Shown: positions 29,240-36,454 of the stretch, piece by piece
Numbering within the stretch: position 1 is the stretch's first letter
Layout of the letters: each line of letters begins with the position of its first letter
IMG/VR virus record: IMGVR_UViG_3300023174_000001
Span: 62,001 to 126,000 of that record
Length of the DNA: 64,000 nt
Source of the DNA: a virus
Strand: one strand, 5' to 3'
Notes under the pieces: generated by a model
What the model was told of the DNA's origin: nothing
The model's input: only the letters and a program-made list of their open reading frames with translations
The model's database searches: none
Program-made: the position numbers and the translations under genes

Positions 29240-29800
29240 ATGAAAAAGTATGTATTAAGTGCCAGCATAGTTTTAACTCTCGCTGGTTGTACTGCATCTG
29301 CCTCAATAGCAGATATGCAAACAGCATTAGTAACACCTATTAGTGCCGTAAAAGAAAAACAAACAGCATCTAAAGAAGTATCAGTTACTCACTCTCTAAT
29401 CAAAGAGGCTAAGAGTAGGCGTAATACCGTTAGGATGCAAAAACTAATAAAGTATCTGAAGACCCGTGTAAATAGGACTTCCTATGTGTTTTCAGGTTCC
29501 AGTCCCCGTGGGTGGGACTGCTCAGGTATGGTTCGATGGACTTACGAGCAATTTGGTTTAGAAATACCACACTCCGCTAATAAGCAAGCACACATAGGAC
29601 AAAGAGTGTCTAAACCAAAACAGGGAGATATCGTTGTATTCGCATACAAAGGCTCCACCTCTTTCTACCACTCCGCCATCTATATTGGAAATGGCAAAAT
29701 TATCAACGCACATTACGAGGCTGACTCCACGATTATTCAGCCACTTACCGACTACAAAAGTAGTCAGATAAGGTTCGTAAGGTTAGTGCCCACCATGTAA
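29240..29800 (+). CDS. NlpC/P60 peptidase lipoprotein
   Basis: 186 residues. The N-terminus is a lipoprotein signal: basic start, hydrophobic core and the lipobox LAGC ending at Cys17. After a linker, an NlpC/P60 domain (about 70-180) shows the catalytic Cys94 in GWDCSGM, His144 in YHSAIYIG and a third polar residue near His158. Such enzymes cut D-Glu-diaminopimelate-type bonds in wall peptides. A membrane-anchored phage-encoded wall peptidase could block superinfection, remodel the wall or aid lysis. Ribosome site AAGGAAAGG. Single-gene unit with terminator. Confidence 0.85.
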   Translation: MKKYVLSASIVLTLAGCTASASIADMQTALVTPISAVKEKQTASKEVSVTHSLIKEAKSRRNTVRMQKLIKYLKTRVNRTSYVFSGSSPRGWDCSGMVRWTYEQFGLEIPHSANKQAHIGQRVSKPKQGDIVVFAYKGSTSFYHSAIYIGNGKIINAHYEADSTIIQPLTDYKSSQIRFVRLVPTM

Positions 29801-29807
29801 AGGAACT

Positions 29808-29833
29808 CCCCGTCAGAAATGGCGGGGATTTTC
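29808..29833 (+). terminator. Rho-independent terminator
   Basis: CCCCGTC and GGCGGGG form the stem, followed by ATTTTC. Confidence 0.75.
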
Positions 29834-29880
29834 TTTTACCGATAGACCTGGGTGGCAGGTTTTTCCTTTCAGGAATGTGC

Positions 29881-29918
29881 TTGACAACGGGAATATTTTG
29901 CTATAACTTATAGTTATT
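29881..29918 (+). promoter_or_regulatory. SigR/SigH-type promoter overlapped by a vegetative promoter
   Basis: GGGAAT (29889), 18-bp spacer, GTTATT (29913-29918); overlapped by TTGACA (29881), 17 bp, TAACTT (29904-29909). Confidence 0.7.
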
Positions 29919-29939
29919 ACACATGACGAAAGGCTTCAA

Positions 29940-30152
29940 ATGAAGACAATGTTTATTTCTATCCCTGTTGGGGCTCTACTTGTGATGCTAGCGTTTAGCA
30001 TCAAGGCTGGGCTAATCAATCTAACTGCCGTTCAGGTGGCTGGAATGCTAGGTGGTATTGCTCTCCTAATTGGTGGTGCTGTTGGCATCGTTGATGTTTG
30101 GCAGAACAGACCTGCTCAGTTCCGCCGTATGAGGAAAGGTCGTAGAGGCTAA
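29940..30152 (+). CDS. Two-span small membrane protein
   Basis: 70 residues. Two hydrophobic segments (about 4-24 and 30-52) and a strongly basic Arg-rich C-terminus, so the tail is probably cytoplasmic. GAAAGG upstream. The stop overlaps the next ATG (TAATG). Function unknown; holin-like or membrane-remodelling roles are possible. Confidence 0.7.
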   Translation: MKTMFISIPVGALLVMLAFSIKAGLINLTAVQVAGMLGGIALLIGGAVGIVDVWQNRPAQFRRMRKGRRG

Positions 30153-30343
30153 TGCGTATCAGACTTATATCAACTACCGACCCTTACACCGACCTAAAGG
30201 CTGGAGACGAGGGAGAAGTTATCTCTACTAAGCAGAGCAATTGGCTTGGCTTTATTGACTACAGACTAGAAGTTCAGTGGGACAATGGCTCAACTCTGGC
30301 TCTCTATGAATCTCAGGATAAGTGGGAAGTAATCTCAGAGTAG
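30152..30343 (+). CDS. DUF4314-type small protein
   Basis: 63 residues. The pattern MRIRLISTTDPYTDLKAGDEGEV...QWDNGSTLALYESQDKWEVI matches DUF4314, a small SH3-like beta-barrel family common in phages and mobile elements of Gram-positive bacteria. Molecular function unknown. Coupled to the membrane protein upstream. Confidence 0.8.
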   Translation: MRIRLISTTDPYTDLKAGDEGEVISTKQSNWLGFIDYRLEVQWDNGSTLALYESQDKWEVISE

Positions 30344-30349
30344 AGATGC

Positions 30350-30378
30350 TTGACAATGATACCGATTGACTGTATCCT
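30350..30378 (+). promoter_or_regulatory. Vegetative-type promoter
   Basis: TTGACA (30350), 17-bp spacer, TATCCT (30373-30378). Confidence 0.75.
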
Positions 30379-30408
30379 TATAGCAACACAAACGACAGAA
30401 AGACCCTA

Positions 30409-31233
30409 ATGACAACACCAGTAATTATTGACACCGAGATAGCAGAAGTTATGAAGGCTATCGACACAAAGCGTAGTCGCATCTATCTACTGAATGAGCG
30501 TATTGCTTACAACAAAAAGCACGCTTGGCTATCAAGAGATACAGAGACTAAAGAAATAGAGCGAGACAAACTCGATAAAGAGGTTGCCGAACTCGTAGAG
30601 AAACTTAGAACCTTAGAAAGTTTCTACACTGGCTGGTCTCGTGCGTTTTTAGTGCGGAATAGTAATGGACACATTCACAGGAGTCGTGAGTGCGGTACTT
30701 GCTTTGACACAACTCAGTATGTTTGGCTTACCGATATGTCTGGTCGTGATGAACTAGAGATTGCGTTCCTTGCTGGTGAAAAGGCTTGTACTGTTTGCTA
30801 CTCTCACGCCCCGTCTTCTTACTTTCTTCGTGAGAGCGGATTAGAAGACCCAGAAGTTACTGAGGCTCGTTTGGCTCGTCAGGCTCGTAAGGCAGAGATT
30901 GAGGCCAAGCGTCTGAAGACTGGCATCTGGAATCCAGATGGCACACCGCTAGTGGTGCTTGAATACGCATTTAGTAGATACAAGACTGAGGTCAAGGCAG
31001 AAAGAACTGCTCAGTCAATTGCGGTCAATATGCTAGTTGGTATTCAAAGTATGGGTCGCTCACCTGAAGAGATTGAGCGTAGCAAAGATGCTATTGAAAC
31101 TATCTTGATTGCCTTGGCTCACAAGCGAGGCACTTCAGTTGAGGAACAGCGTTCTCTAATTCAGACTAAAGCCGATGCTATGATAAAAAAGAACAAGCGT
31201 GATTATCCAGATGTGAATTGGTCTTCAAGATAA
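30409..31233 (+). CDS. Coiled-coil protein with Cys/His motif domain
   Basis: 274 residues. An N-terminal coiled coil (about 5-70) leads into a small domain with HIHRSRECGTCF (about 92-103) and ACTVCYSHAP (about 130-139), which recalls a recurrent actinophage pattern H-S..C....W...C..CxxxAP that probably binds zinc. The C-terminal half is helical and basic. Its own vegetative promoter lies 31 bp upstream. I recall homologs as hypothetical proteins only. Confidence 0.7.
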   Translation: MTTPVIIDTEIAEVMKAIDTKRSRIYLLNERIAYNKKHAWLSRDTETKEIERDKLDKEVAELVEKLRTLESFYTGWSRAFLVRNSNGHIHRSRECGTCFDTTQYVWLTDMSGRDELEIAFLAGEKACTVCYSHAPSSYFLRESGLEDPEVTEARLARQARKAEIEAKRLKTGIWNPDGTPLVVLEYAFSRYKTEVKAERTAQSIAVNMLVGIQSMGRSPEEIERSKDAIETILIALAHKRGTSVEEQRSLIQTKADAMIKKNKRDYPDVNWSSR

Positions 31234-31249
31234 GCATCTAGGTTTGGGC

Positions 31250-31255
31250 TATAAT
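31250..31255 (+). promoter_or_regulatory. TATAAT -10 element
   Basis: Consensus TATAAT 27 bp before the start at 31282; no good -35 was seen. Confidence 0.45.
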
Positions 31256-31281
31256 TGGATTACTTACAGCAAAGGATTATG

Positions 31282-31611
31282 ATGGCAGAAGAAAAAGCAT
31301 CTCCTACACCAAATAACTTCACTCAAATGAGTGCCGAAGATATGCACGCTCTCATCGAGAAAGAGGGCAAGAACTTTGTCACTCAGACTGAAGAGGGAGA
31401 TATACCGCTAAATGACTACCTAGCATCAGAGGGGTTTGACCTTACTCGGTTGATGAACCTATTCTTTGCTTTTGAGTACTTTGAGCGTAGCAACCCTAGT
31501 CAAAAGAATTACGATGGCAGATATGGCTTGTTGTATGAAATTGTATATACTGAACTGGGTAAGTTGCTTGGCAATGACCTATACGGACCTGAGTATGTAA
31601 TAGGTCTATAA
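31282..31611 (+). CDS. Hypothetical protein
   Basis: 109 residues from ATG 31282 (AAAGGA five bases upstream; the adjacent ATG 31279 is also possible). Acidic and helical, with an aromatic centre (LMNLFFAFEYFERSN). No motif recognised. Confidence 0.6.
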   Translation: MAEEKASPTPNNFTQMSAEDMHALIEKEGKNFVTQTEEGDIPLNDYLASEGFDLTRLMNLFFAFEYFERSNPSQKNYDGRYGLLYEIVYTELGKLLGNDLYGPEYVIGL

Positions 31612-31643
31612 ACTAGACACAAACAAAGAAAGACAAAAAGACG

Positions 31644-31829
31644 ATGATACACAGGCTACTAAAATCCATAAGCGGTATTGGTTTCAGACTTGGCCACTGG
31701 GCACAGTGGCAGTCAATGAAATTCCCTAGCAAGAAATACCGAAAGAGATACTTGACAAATGTCCTAGGCTATGCCTATGATTATCTTGTTGGAAAAATCC
31801 AACAACTAAAAGCCGAAAGGAAAAAGTAA
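31644..31829 (+). CDS. Small basic hypothetical protein
   Basis: 61 residues, very basic (Lys/Arg at both ends), one amphipathic or weakly hydrophobic helix. Its stop overlaps the next ATG (TAATG). It may bind membranes or nucleic acid. An internal promoter at 31752 drives the next gene. Confidence 0.55.
   Translation: MIHRLLKSISGIGFRLGHWAQWQSMKFPSKKYRKRYLTNVLGYAYDYLVGKIQQLKAERKK
31752..31781 (+). promoter_or_regulatory. Internal vegetative-type promoter
   Basis: TTGACA (31752), 18-bp spacer, TATGAT (31776-31781), with TGACAAATGTC on the -35. Lies inside the 31644 gene. Confidence 0.55.
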
Positions 31830-32068
31830 TGTCAGAAAAACTAATTGGGTTTACCGATGATGAAATCGCATTTGCTGTATCAGTACTAAAGTACACAGGA
31901 ACTAAACTTAAGGAACAGCACGATGCTAGCCACTCAGGTGTAGACCAGTTGCTAATCAACAGTTGGGCTATCTCGACAAGCGAACTGCTATCTAAGTTTG
32001 AGGTACTGCTACCAACACCAGAGCCTTCAATCGCCGATGAAGACATTCCAGAGCGACCAGAGGCATAA
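31829..32068 (+). CDS. Small helical hypothetical protein
   Basis: 79 residues, AAAGGAAA upstream. Helical with an acidic, Pro-rich tail. Coupled to the previous gene and followed by a terminator. No family recognised. Confidence 0.6.
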   Translation: MSEKLIGFTDDEIAFAVSVLKYTGTKLKEQHDASHSGVDQLLINSWAISTSELLSKFEVLLPTPEPSIADEDIPERPEA

Positions 32069-32090
32069 TTTATGCTCTTAGATAGAAAAG

Positions 32091-32119
32091 CCCCCCTAGC
32101 AGTCGCTAAGGGGGTTTTT
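32091..32119 (+). terminator. Rho-independent terminator
   Basis: CCCCCTAGC-AGTC-GCTAAGGGGG followed by five T. Confidence 0.9.
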
Positions 32120-32130
32120 CTCTGCTATGA

Positions 32131-32144
32131 TTGACATTTGTCAA
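32131..32144. promoter_or_regulatory. TTGACA-TT-TGTCAA palindrome (candidate operator)
   Basis: A perfect 14-bp palindrome 18 bp before the start at 32162 and just downstream of a TATGAT -10-like box. Confidence 0.5.
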
Positions 32145-32161
32145 GTCAATCGAGGTGAATT

Positions 32162-32308
32162 ATGGAACTATTTATTGCTCTAGCAACAATTTTTATATTT
32201 GTTTGTCTAACTGGGCTATCTATACTCTTCATAGCATTTTGGTTAGTAAATTCTGTTCTCGGAAGTAAAGAATCTCGGATAGATTACGGATTAGACGAAG
32301 AAGATTAG
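32162..32308 (+). CDS. 48-aa single-span membrane protein
   Basis: ATG 32162, GAGGTG upstream. A long hydrophobic segment (about 4-32) is followed by a polar, acidic tail. No family recognised; small phage membrane proteins of this type may act in exclusion or lysis timing. Confidence 0.6.
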   Translation: MELFIALATIFIFVCLTGLSILFIAFWLVNSVLGSKESRIDYGLDEED

Positions 32309-32319
32309 TAAAGACCCCC

Positions 32320-32348
32320 TTGACTTATTTATCAACATTTGATAGCAT
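32320..32348 (+). promoter_or_regulatory. Vegetative-type promoter
   Basis: TTGACT (32320), 17-bp spacer, TAGCAT (32343-32348). Confidence 0.6.
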
Positions 32349-32381
32349 AAGGATATGGAAACAATGACGAAAGGACAGAAT

Positions 32382-33350
32382 ATGTCTAAAAAACTAACTG
32401 TCGCATATAGCGACGACTACCTAAATTGGAAACTAGGTTCAGGTGATGGCAATCACCCTACAAAGCCTATCCGAGCAAAGATTGCTACCGACCATCTGGT
32501 TGAGGAACTTGGTGCGGACAATGTAGAAATCATTGAGCCTGAGTTCAGAGATGGAGACAGAGCCAAGATTGAATCTATCCACGACCCCGTTTATGTGTCT
32601 CAGGTAATTGATGATGGAATATCTTTTGACTGGACTGAACAGAGGCCAGAGATGGGGCACACCGCTGCTCAGATGTTCTCAGGTACAGTACGCCTAGTCG
32701 AGAAGATGCTGGCTGGTGAAACTCAGGTTGGTTTCAATCCTCAAGGTGCTAAGCATCACGCACAAGAGGGTTGGAGCGAAGGCTTCTGTGTATTCAATGA
32801 CCACGCTTGGGCTGCCAAAGAGTTCGTAAAGAATGGGCTCAAGGTTGTGTATATCGACTGGGATGTGAATGCTGGAGATGGTGTTCAGAATTTGCTTGCG
32901 GACACTGACATTCCAACTTTCAGTATCCACGGACACGGAATCTATCCAACTCACTCAGACACTTGGCTCAAAGAAGCAGGTACAAGTGATAACTATGTTT
33001 ACCAAAATGATGAGCAACACTGGTACAACTACTGCTTACAGCGAGACCAAGGCGACGAGGCTTTCAAGTGGGCTATTGATGAGATTGCCAAGAAGGTTGC
33101 CGAGTACAAGCCTGATGTCATTCTGCTAGCAACTGGAGCAGATGGGCACGAAGGCGAACACTGGGGCCTAAAGTACACATATGATGGCTACCACTATGCC
33201 GCTGGAGTGATTGCTGACCTAGCAAACAAGTATTCGGATGGTCGTGTACTCATTGGTGGTGCGGGTGGGTATCAACCATTCACACATACACCGAGAGTAT
33301 GGGCCAATGTGGTCAAAGATATCTATCAGCAGACTCAGAAATCTGAGTAG
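32382..33350 (+). CDS. Histone-deacetylase-superfamily amidohydrolase
   Basis: 322 residues from ATG 32382 (AAAGGAC upstream; ATG 32355 is at the transcription start). Matches the HDAC/acetylpolyamine amidohydrolase fold: NHPTKPIR at 24-31, the His pair in GAKHHAQEGWSEGF at 122-135, the metal strand VVYIDWDVNAGDG at 155-167, TFSIH near 180, and GGAGGY late. In the family the metal motif is usually DxDxHxGDG; here Asn163 replaces the His. These Zn enzymes remove acyl groups from protein lysines, polyamines or small amides. The phage substrate is unknown. Confidence 0.85.
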   Translation: MSKKLTVAYSDDYLNWKLGSGDGNHPTKPIRAKIATDHLVEELGADNVEIIEPEFRDGDRAKIESIHDPVYVSQVIDDGISFDWTEQRPEMGHTAAQMFSGTVRLVEKMLAGETQVGFNPQGAKHHAQEGWSEGFCVFNDHAWAAKEFVKNGLKVVYIDWDVNAGDGVQNLLADTDIPTFSIHGHGIYPTHSDTWLKEAGTSDNYVYQNDEQHWYNYCLQRDQGDEAFKWAIDEIAKKVAEYKPDVILLATGADGHEGEHWGLKYTYDGYHYAAGVIADLANKYSDGRVLIGGAGGYQPFTHTPRVWANVVKDIYQQTQKSE

Positions 33351-33361
33351 ATGCTAGGATT

Positions 33362-33403
33362 GCGATGCGGGGAGATGTAAATCTCCTCCTGCATCGTGAT
33401 TTG
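33362..33403. repeat. Long imperfect hairpin
   Basis: GCGATGCGGGGAGAT and ATCTCCTCCTGCATCGT form an imperfect stem of about 16 bp with a GTAA loop, after the deacetylase-like gene. No T-run; possible attenuator, RNA-stabilising hairpin or operator. Confidence 0.55.
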
Positions 33404-33441
33404 CACGAAAAACAGGGGTGACCCAGGTCAAGGAGTAGTAA

Positions 33442-33612
33442 ATGTTTGAATTTTGGAGCATCGTAGTGCTCGTAGTAGGTCTTCCACTGATTGCATGGCT
33501 CGCTTGGGTCGTTGACCACAAGAATGACTTCTTCGATAACGAGGATGAAGATGAAATTAAGCCACTTTTGGGTGTAGTAGCACCTAAAACTAAAGAAAAA
33601 GAGGAAAAATAA
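33442..33612 (+). CDS. 56-aa single-span membrane protein
   Basis: ATG 33442, AAGGAG upstream. One membrane segment (about 5-24, FWSIVVLVVGLPLIAWLAWV) followed by a charged cytoplasmic-type tail. Its stop overlaps the next ATG (TAATG), so the two membrane proteins are coupled and may act together. Confidence 0.65.
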   Translation: MFEFWSIVVLVVGLPLIAWLAWVVDHKNDFFDNEDEDEIKPLLGVVAPKTKEKEEK

Positions 33613-33782
33613 TGCCAAATTGGTGGATTATCGTAAGAGATATCGTTTGGGCTTCAGTTCTTGCTATTTTAGCCGTGATTTTGACTGTTTTGGTCGCTCT
33701 TTTTGCTCCAAGTAGCCTCGGACTCATCTGCGGACTTGGATTTTCAGCAATTGCGTTGTCAATTCTGGCTTTACGAGACTAA
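33612..33782 (+). CDS. 56-aa two-span membrane protein
   Basis: Two hydrophobic segments (about 9-31 and 34-54) and almost no soluble part. Coupled to the gene upstream. A holin/antiholin pair or an exclusion protein is possible, but nothing specific is visible. Confidence 0.6.
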   Translation: MPNWWIIVRDIVWASVLAILAVILTVLVALFAPSSLGLICGLGFSAIALSILALRD

Positions 33783-33936
33783 TTTAGCCTGGGTTGCCAT
33801 TTTTTCATTGTAAATGATAAGAAATGGCAATTCCACCAGTAGCAAACACTACTTGCGTAGTTTTGCATACCGATATAGCCTTTTATTAGGGACAATCGCC
33901 CACTTGGGGCCAAATAATAGAAAGAAAAATGACACA

Positions 33937-34485
33937 ATGAGTAAAATCAAAAAAGCAAACCAGAGTTTGCCACCCAATATAAAGTGGATGCTGGAAGATT
34001 CAATGAGTTCTGCGGATAGAGATAATCTAATTCGTTCACTGAACTTGATTGGTTGGACACAGAGTAGCATTGCTCGCTCGCTAGATATAACCAGAGAGCG
34101 TGTTCGTCAGATATGCGTATCACCGATGGACTCGTCTGCTAGGACAGAGTTCAGACTGCCACTACCACCACAGCACATAGTAAAAGAGAAGCGTGAGTTC
34201 ATTGAGCCTAACCCAGAGATACTGGCTCGCTTGCTTGAACTACAGCCACTAGCACAGCAGGTTCGCTCTAATGCTATGCGGTTTAGAGCAGAGGCAGAAG
34301 AGTACAGTGCTCTAGTCGCTAAACTACACAATGAAGATGGAGTTACGCTATACCGATTGGCTCTTCGCCTAGGAGTAACTCACTCAGCATTGAGATTTAG
34401 ATTGGCTCGCTATGGATACAAGACATCAGACAAAGGTGCTAGCAAAGTCTATACACCAATCAAATCCAATAACCGAATTCGCTAA
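33937..34485 (+). CDS. DNA-binding protein with two helix-turn-helix segments
   Basis: 182 residues from ATG 33937; the longer frame from 33814 has no ribosome site. The first helix-turn-helix (GWTQSSIARSLDITRERVRQIC, split in two helices) looks like sigma region 4. The second is near 145-170 (VTLYRLALRLGVTHSALRFRL). There is no sigma region 2, so it is a regulator or terminase-type DNA-binding protein, not a sigma factor. It resembles in design the 174-aa protein at 37921. Confidence 0.65.
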   Translation: MSKIKKANQSLPPNIKWMLEDSMSSADRDNLIRSLNLIGWTQSSIARSLDITRERVRQICVSPMDSSARTEFRLPLPPQHIVKEKREFIEPNPEILARLLELQPLAQQVRSNAMRFRAEAEEYSALVAKLHNEDGVTLYRLALRLGVTHSALRFRLARYGYKTSDKGASKVYTPIKSNNRIR

Positions 34486-34490
34486 TAGAG

Positions 34491-34518
34491 AAACCCACAG
34501 CAAATGTTGTGGGTTTTT
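34491..34518 (+). terminator. Rho-independent terminator
   Basis: AAACCCACA and TTGTGGGTTT form the stem, followed by T. Confidence 0.85.
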
Positions 34519-34536
34519 CTATGTTTGTGATACATT

Positions 34537-34812
34537 ATGAGTATGAGTAATTTAGACAAAGTGACACAGAAAATGTACGAGAAGTACCACAGCCAACTGC
34601 CTTGGGAAACTCTCACCACCGAGCAGAAGTGTGCTTCGATGGCAACATCAATAACTAAAGTATTAGCCGACCTTATGGAAGTGCGAGACTCTGGGGTACC
34701 AACACCAGCCCCAGTCGGAGGGATGAATACAGCAAAGATAGATGCTCTTGTTATGCTATCTGCCGATGTAGCCTTGCGTGGTCTTGAGTGTATGTTGAGG
34801 GACAGGGTATAA
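34537..34812 (+). CDS. Small hypothetical protein
   Basis: 91 residues, ATG 34537 or 34543; no ribosome site but a -10-like GATACAT just upstream, so the mRNA may be near-leaderless. Helical at both ends with a Pro/Gly turn in the middle. No family recognised. Confidence 0.5.
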   Translation: MSMSNLDKVTQKMYEKYHSQLPWETLTTEQKCASMATSITKVLADLMEVRDSGVPTPAPVGGMNTAKIDALVMLSADVALRGLECMLRDRV

Positions 34813-34821
34813 CCTGAGCCG

Positions 34822-34948
34822 TTTTGACTTGGCACTTTTAAAAATTGCCTTTCAAATTTAACCTGCTGCGATTTTTTGACTTGGCACTTTTAAAAATTGC
34901 CTTTCAAATTTAACCTGCTGCGATTTTTGACTTGGCACTTTTAAATAG
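34822..34948. repeat. 51/52-bp tandem repeat (2.4 copies) before the terminase
   Basis: The unit begins TTTTGACTTGGCACTTTTAA and ends AACCTGCTGCGAT. GACTTGGCAC recurs at 34826, 34878 and 34929, so the periods are 52 and 51 bp; the third copy is cut short. Each unit has a TTGACT that could be a -35. Possible packaging site or promoter array. Confidence 0.8.
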
Positions 34949-35023
34949 CAGCCATTTTTTACCTCGTGCTTTCATGCATCTTTTACCCAGGTTGCCAGTT
35001 TTTCCTTGTATTACAATGAAGAC

Positions 35024-36412
35024 ATGGCTAAATCTATTATGGAACAGTTGGCTGAACTACCAGAAGCCGAGCGTGCTCTAGCACTTGCTGGCATGGACCC
35101 AGAGACTTTGCTTTGGGACTGGTCAGTTTGGGGCAGACCTGAACAGCAAGCACCTGAAGGTGATTGGAATATCTGGATGTATCTCGCTGGCCGTGGTGCT
35201 GGTAAGACTAGGAGTGCTGCCGAGTGGGTAAGAGAGCAAGCCAAGCACACTAACACGGGTCAAAGGCGTTTCGCTCTTGTTGCTCGTACTGCCGCAGATG
35301 TGCGAGATGTAATCGTTGAAGGTGAGAGTGGGATTATCAATGTGTCTCCTCCTAGCGAGAGGCCATTGTATGAGCCATCAAAGAGAAGACTAACTTGGCC
35401 TAATGGCAACACTGCCACCTGCTTCACAGCAGATGAGCCTGACTCACTTCGTGGTCCTCAGTTCACTCACGCTTGGGGAGATGAGGTCGCTGCTTGGAGG
35501 CAGACACCCGATGCTGCTGGTATGACAGCCTTTGACAACCTTCGTGTTGGTACTCGTCTAGGACAACAGCCAAAGATTATGATTACCACTACACCTAAGC
35601 GTGTGCCGTTGCTCTACAAACTTATTGAAGAGGCAAAGGGTGGTCGTGTAGTAATCAGTCGTGGTTCTACAATGGATAACTCAGGCAACTTGTCTAGTGC
35701 TTATCTAGATGCTATTACTGGAGTGTACGCTGGTACTCGCCTTGCTCAACAGGAACTTTATGGCGAGATGCTTGACAGCGTTGAAGGTGCTCTATGGACA
35801 GATGAGTTGATTGAACTAAACAGGCAGAATGCTCTTCCATTGAATACACCACTTCGTTGTATTGGTGTTGACCCATCAGTAGCAGAGAACCCTAGAGATG
35901 AATGTGGGATTGTTGTAGTCGCATCCACTGGCGAGAGAGATTTATATAAGCGTCAGGCTTGGGTACTTGAAGATGCTTCAGTACATGGCTCGCCTGAAGT
36001 GTGGGCTAACCGAGTAGTTGCTATGGCTCGTAAGTGGGGATGTCCAGTTATTGCTGAAGTAAACCAAGGTGGTGCTTTAGTTCGTAATGCTATCAATGCT
36101 ATTGACCCTAACATCAAAGTATTAGAAGTACACAGCAAGTACGGTAAGCAACTTAGAGCAGAGCCAGTAGTGCTTGGGTATGAACAGGGTCGTGTACATC
36201 ACATCGGGTTCTTAGCCGAACTTGAATCACAGATGCTTAGTTGGATTCCAGGTGAAGGTAAATCTCCAGACAGAGTAGATGCTTTAGTCCACGCTCTTAC
36301 GGCTCTTATGATTAAGCCACCTGCTGGATTTGTTGGTGGCAAACTAACTGCCAAATCAATGGCTAGTCGTAGAATGCCAGATGCTAGAAGTAGTTTGTTT
36401 AGATTGAGATAA
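35024..36412 (+). CDS. Terminase large subunit
   Basis: 462 residues from ATG 35024. ATPase: Walker A LAGRGAGKT at 54-62 and Walker B HAWGDEVAAW near 150. Nuclease: GVDPSVA near 290 and DRVDALVHAL near 425 supply the acidic residues of the RNase-H fold. The enzyme cuts and pumps DNA into the head. The ATG is 6 bases after TACAAT, so the mRNA may be leaderless. It follows a tandem repeat and is followed by a bidirectional terminator, not by the portal, because a reverse-strand gene lies between. Confidence 0.95.
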   Translation: MAKSIMEQLAELPEAERALALAGMDPETLLWDWSVWGRPEQQAPEGDWNIWMYLAGRGAGKTRSAAEWVREQAKHTNTGQRRFALVARTAADVRDVIVEGESGIINVSPPSERPLYEPSKRRLTWPNGNTATCFTADEPDSLRGPQFTHAWGDEVAAWRQTPDAAGMTAFDNLRVGTRLGQQPKIMITTTPKRVPLLYKLIEEAKGGRVVISRGSTMDNSGNLSSAYLDAITGVYAGTRLAQQELYGEMLDSVEGALWTDELIELNRQNALPLNTPLRCIGVDPSVAENPRDECGIVVVASTGERDLYKRQAWVLEDASVHGSPEVWANRVVAMARKWGCPVIAEVNQGGALVRNAINAIDPNIKVLEVHSKYGKQLRAEPVVLGYEQGRVHHIGFLAELESQMLSWIPGEGKSPDRVDALVHALTALMIKPPAGFVGGKLTAKSMASRRMPDARSSLFRLR

Positions 36413-36417
36413 AAGAA

Positions 36418-36449
36418 ATCCCCCTACCAATTGATAGGGGGTTCTTTTT
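36418..36449. terminator. Bidirectional terminator between convergent genes
   Basis: TCCCCCTA-CCAATTGA-TAGGGGG with T-rich sequence on both sides. It ends the terminase gene and the reverse-strand phosphatase gene. Confidence 0.85.
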
Positions 36450-36454
36450 GTATC

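Noticed and set aside
33937-34485. Phage sigma factor that would use the GGGAAT promoters
   Set aside because: Only a region-4-like helix-turn-helix is present; no region 2, and the second half is another helix-turn-helix.
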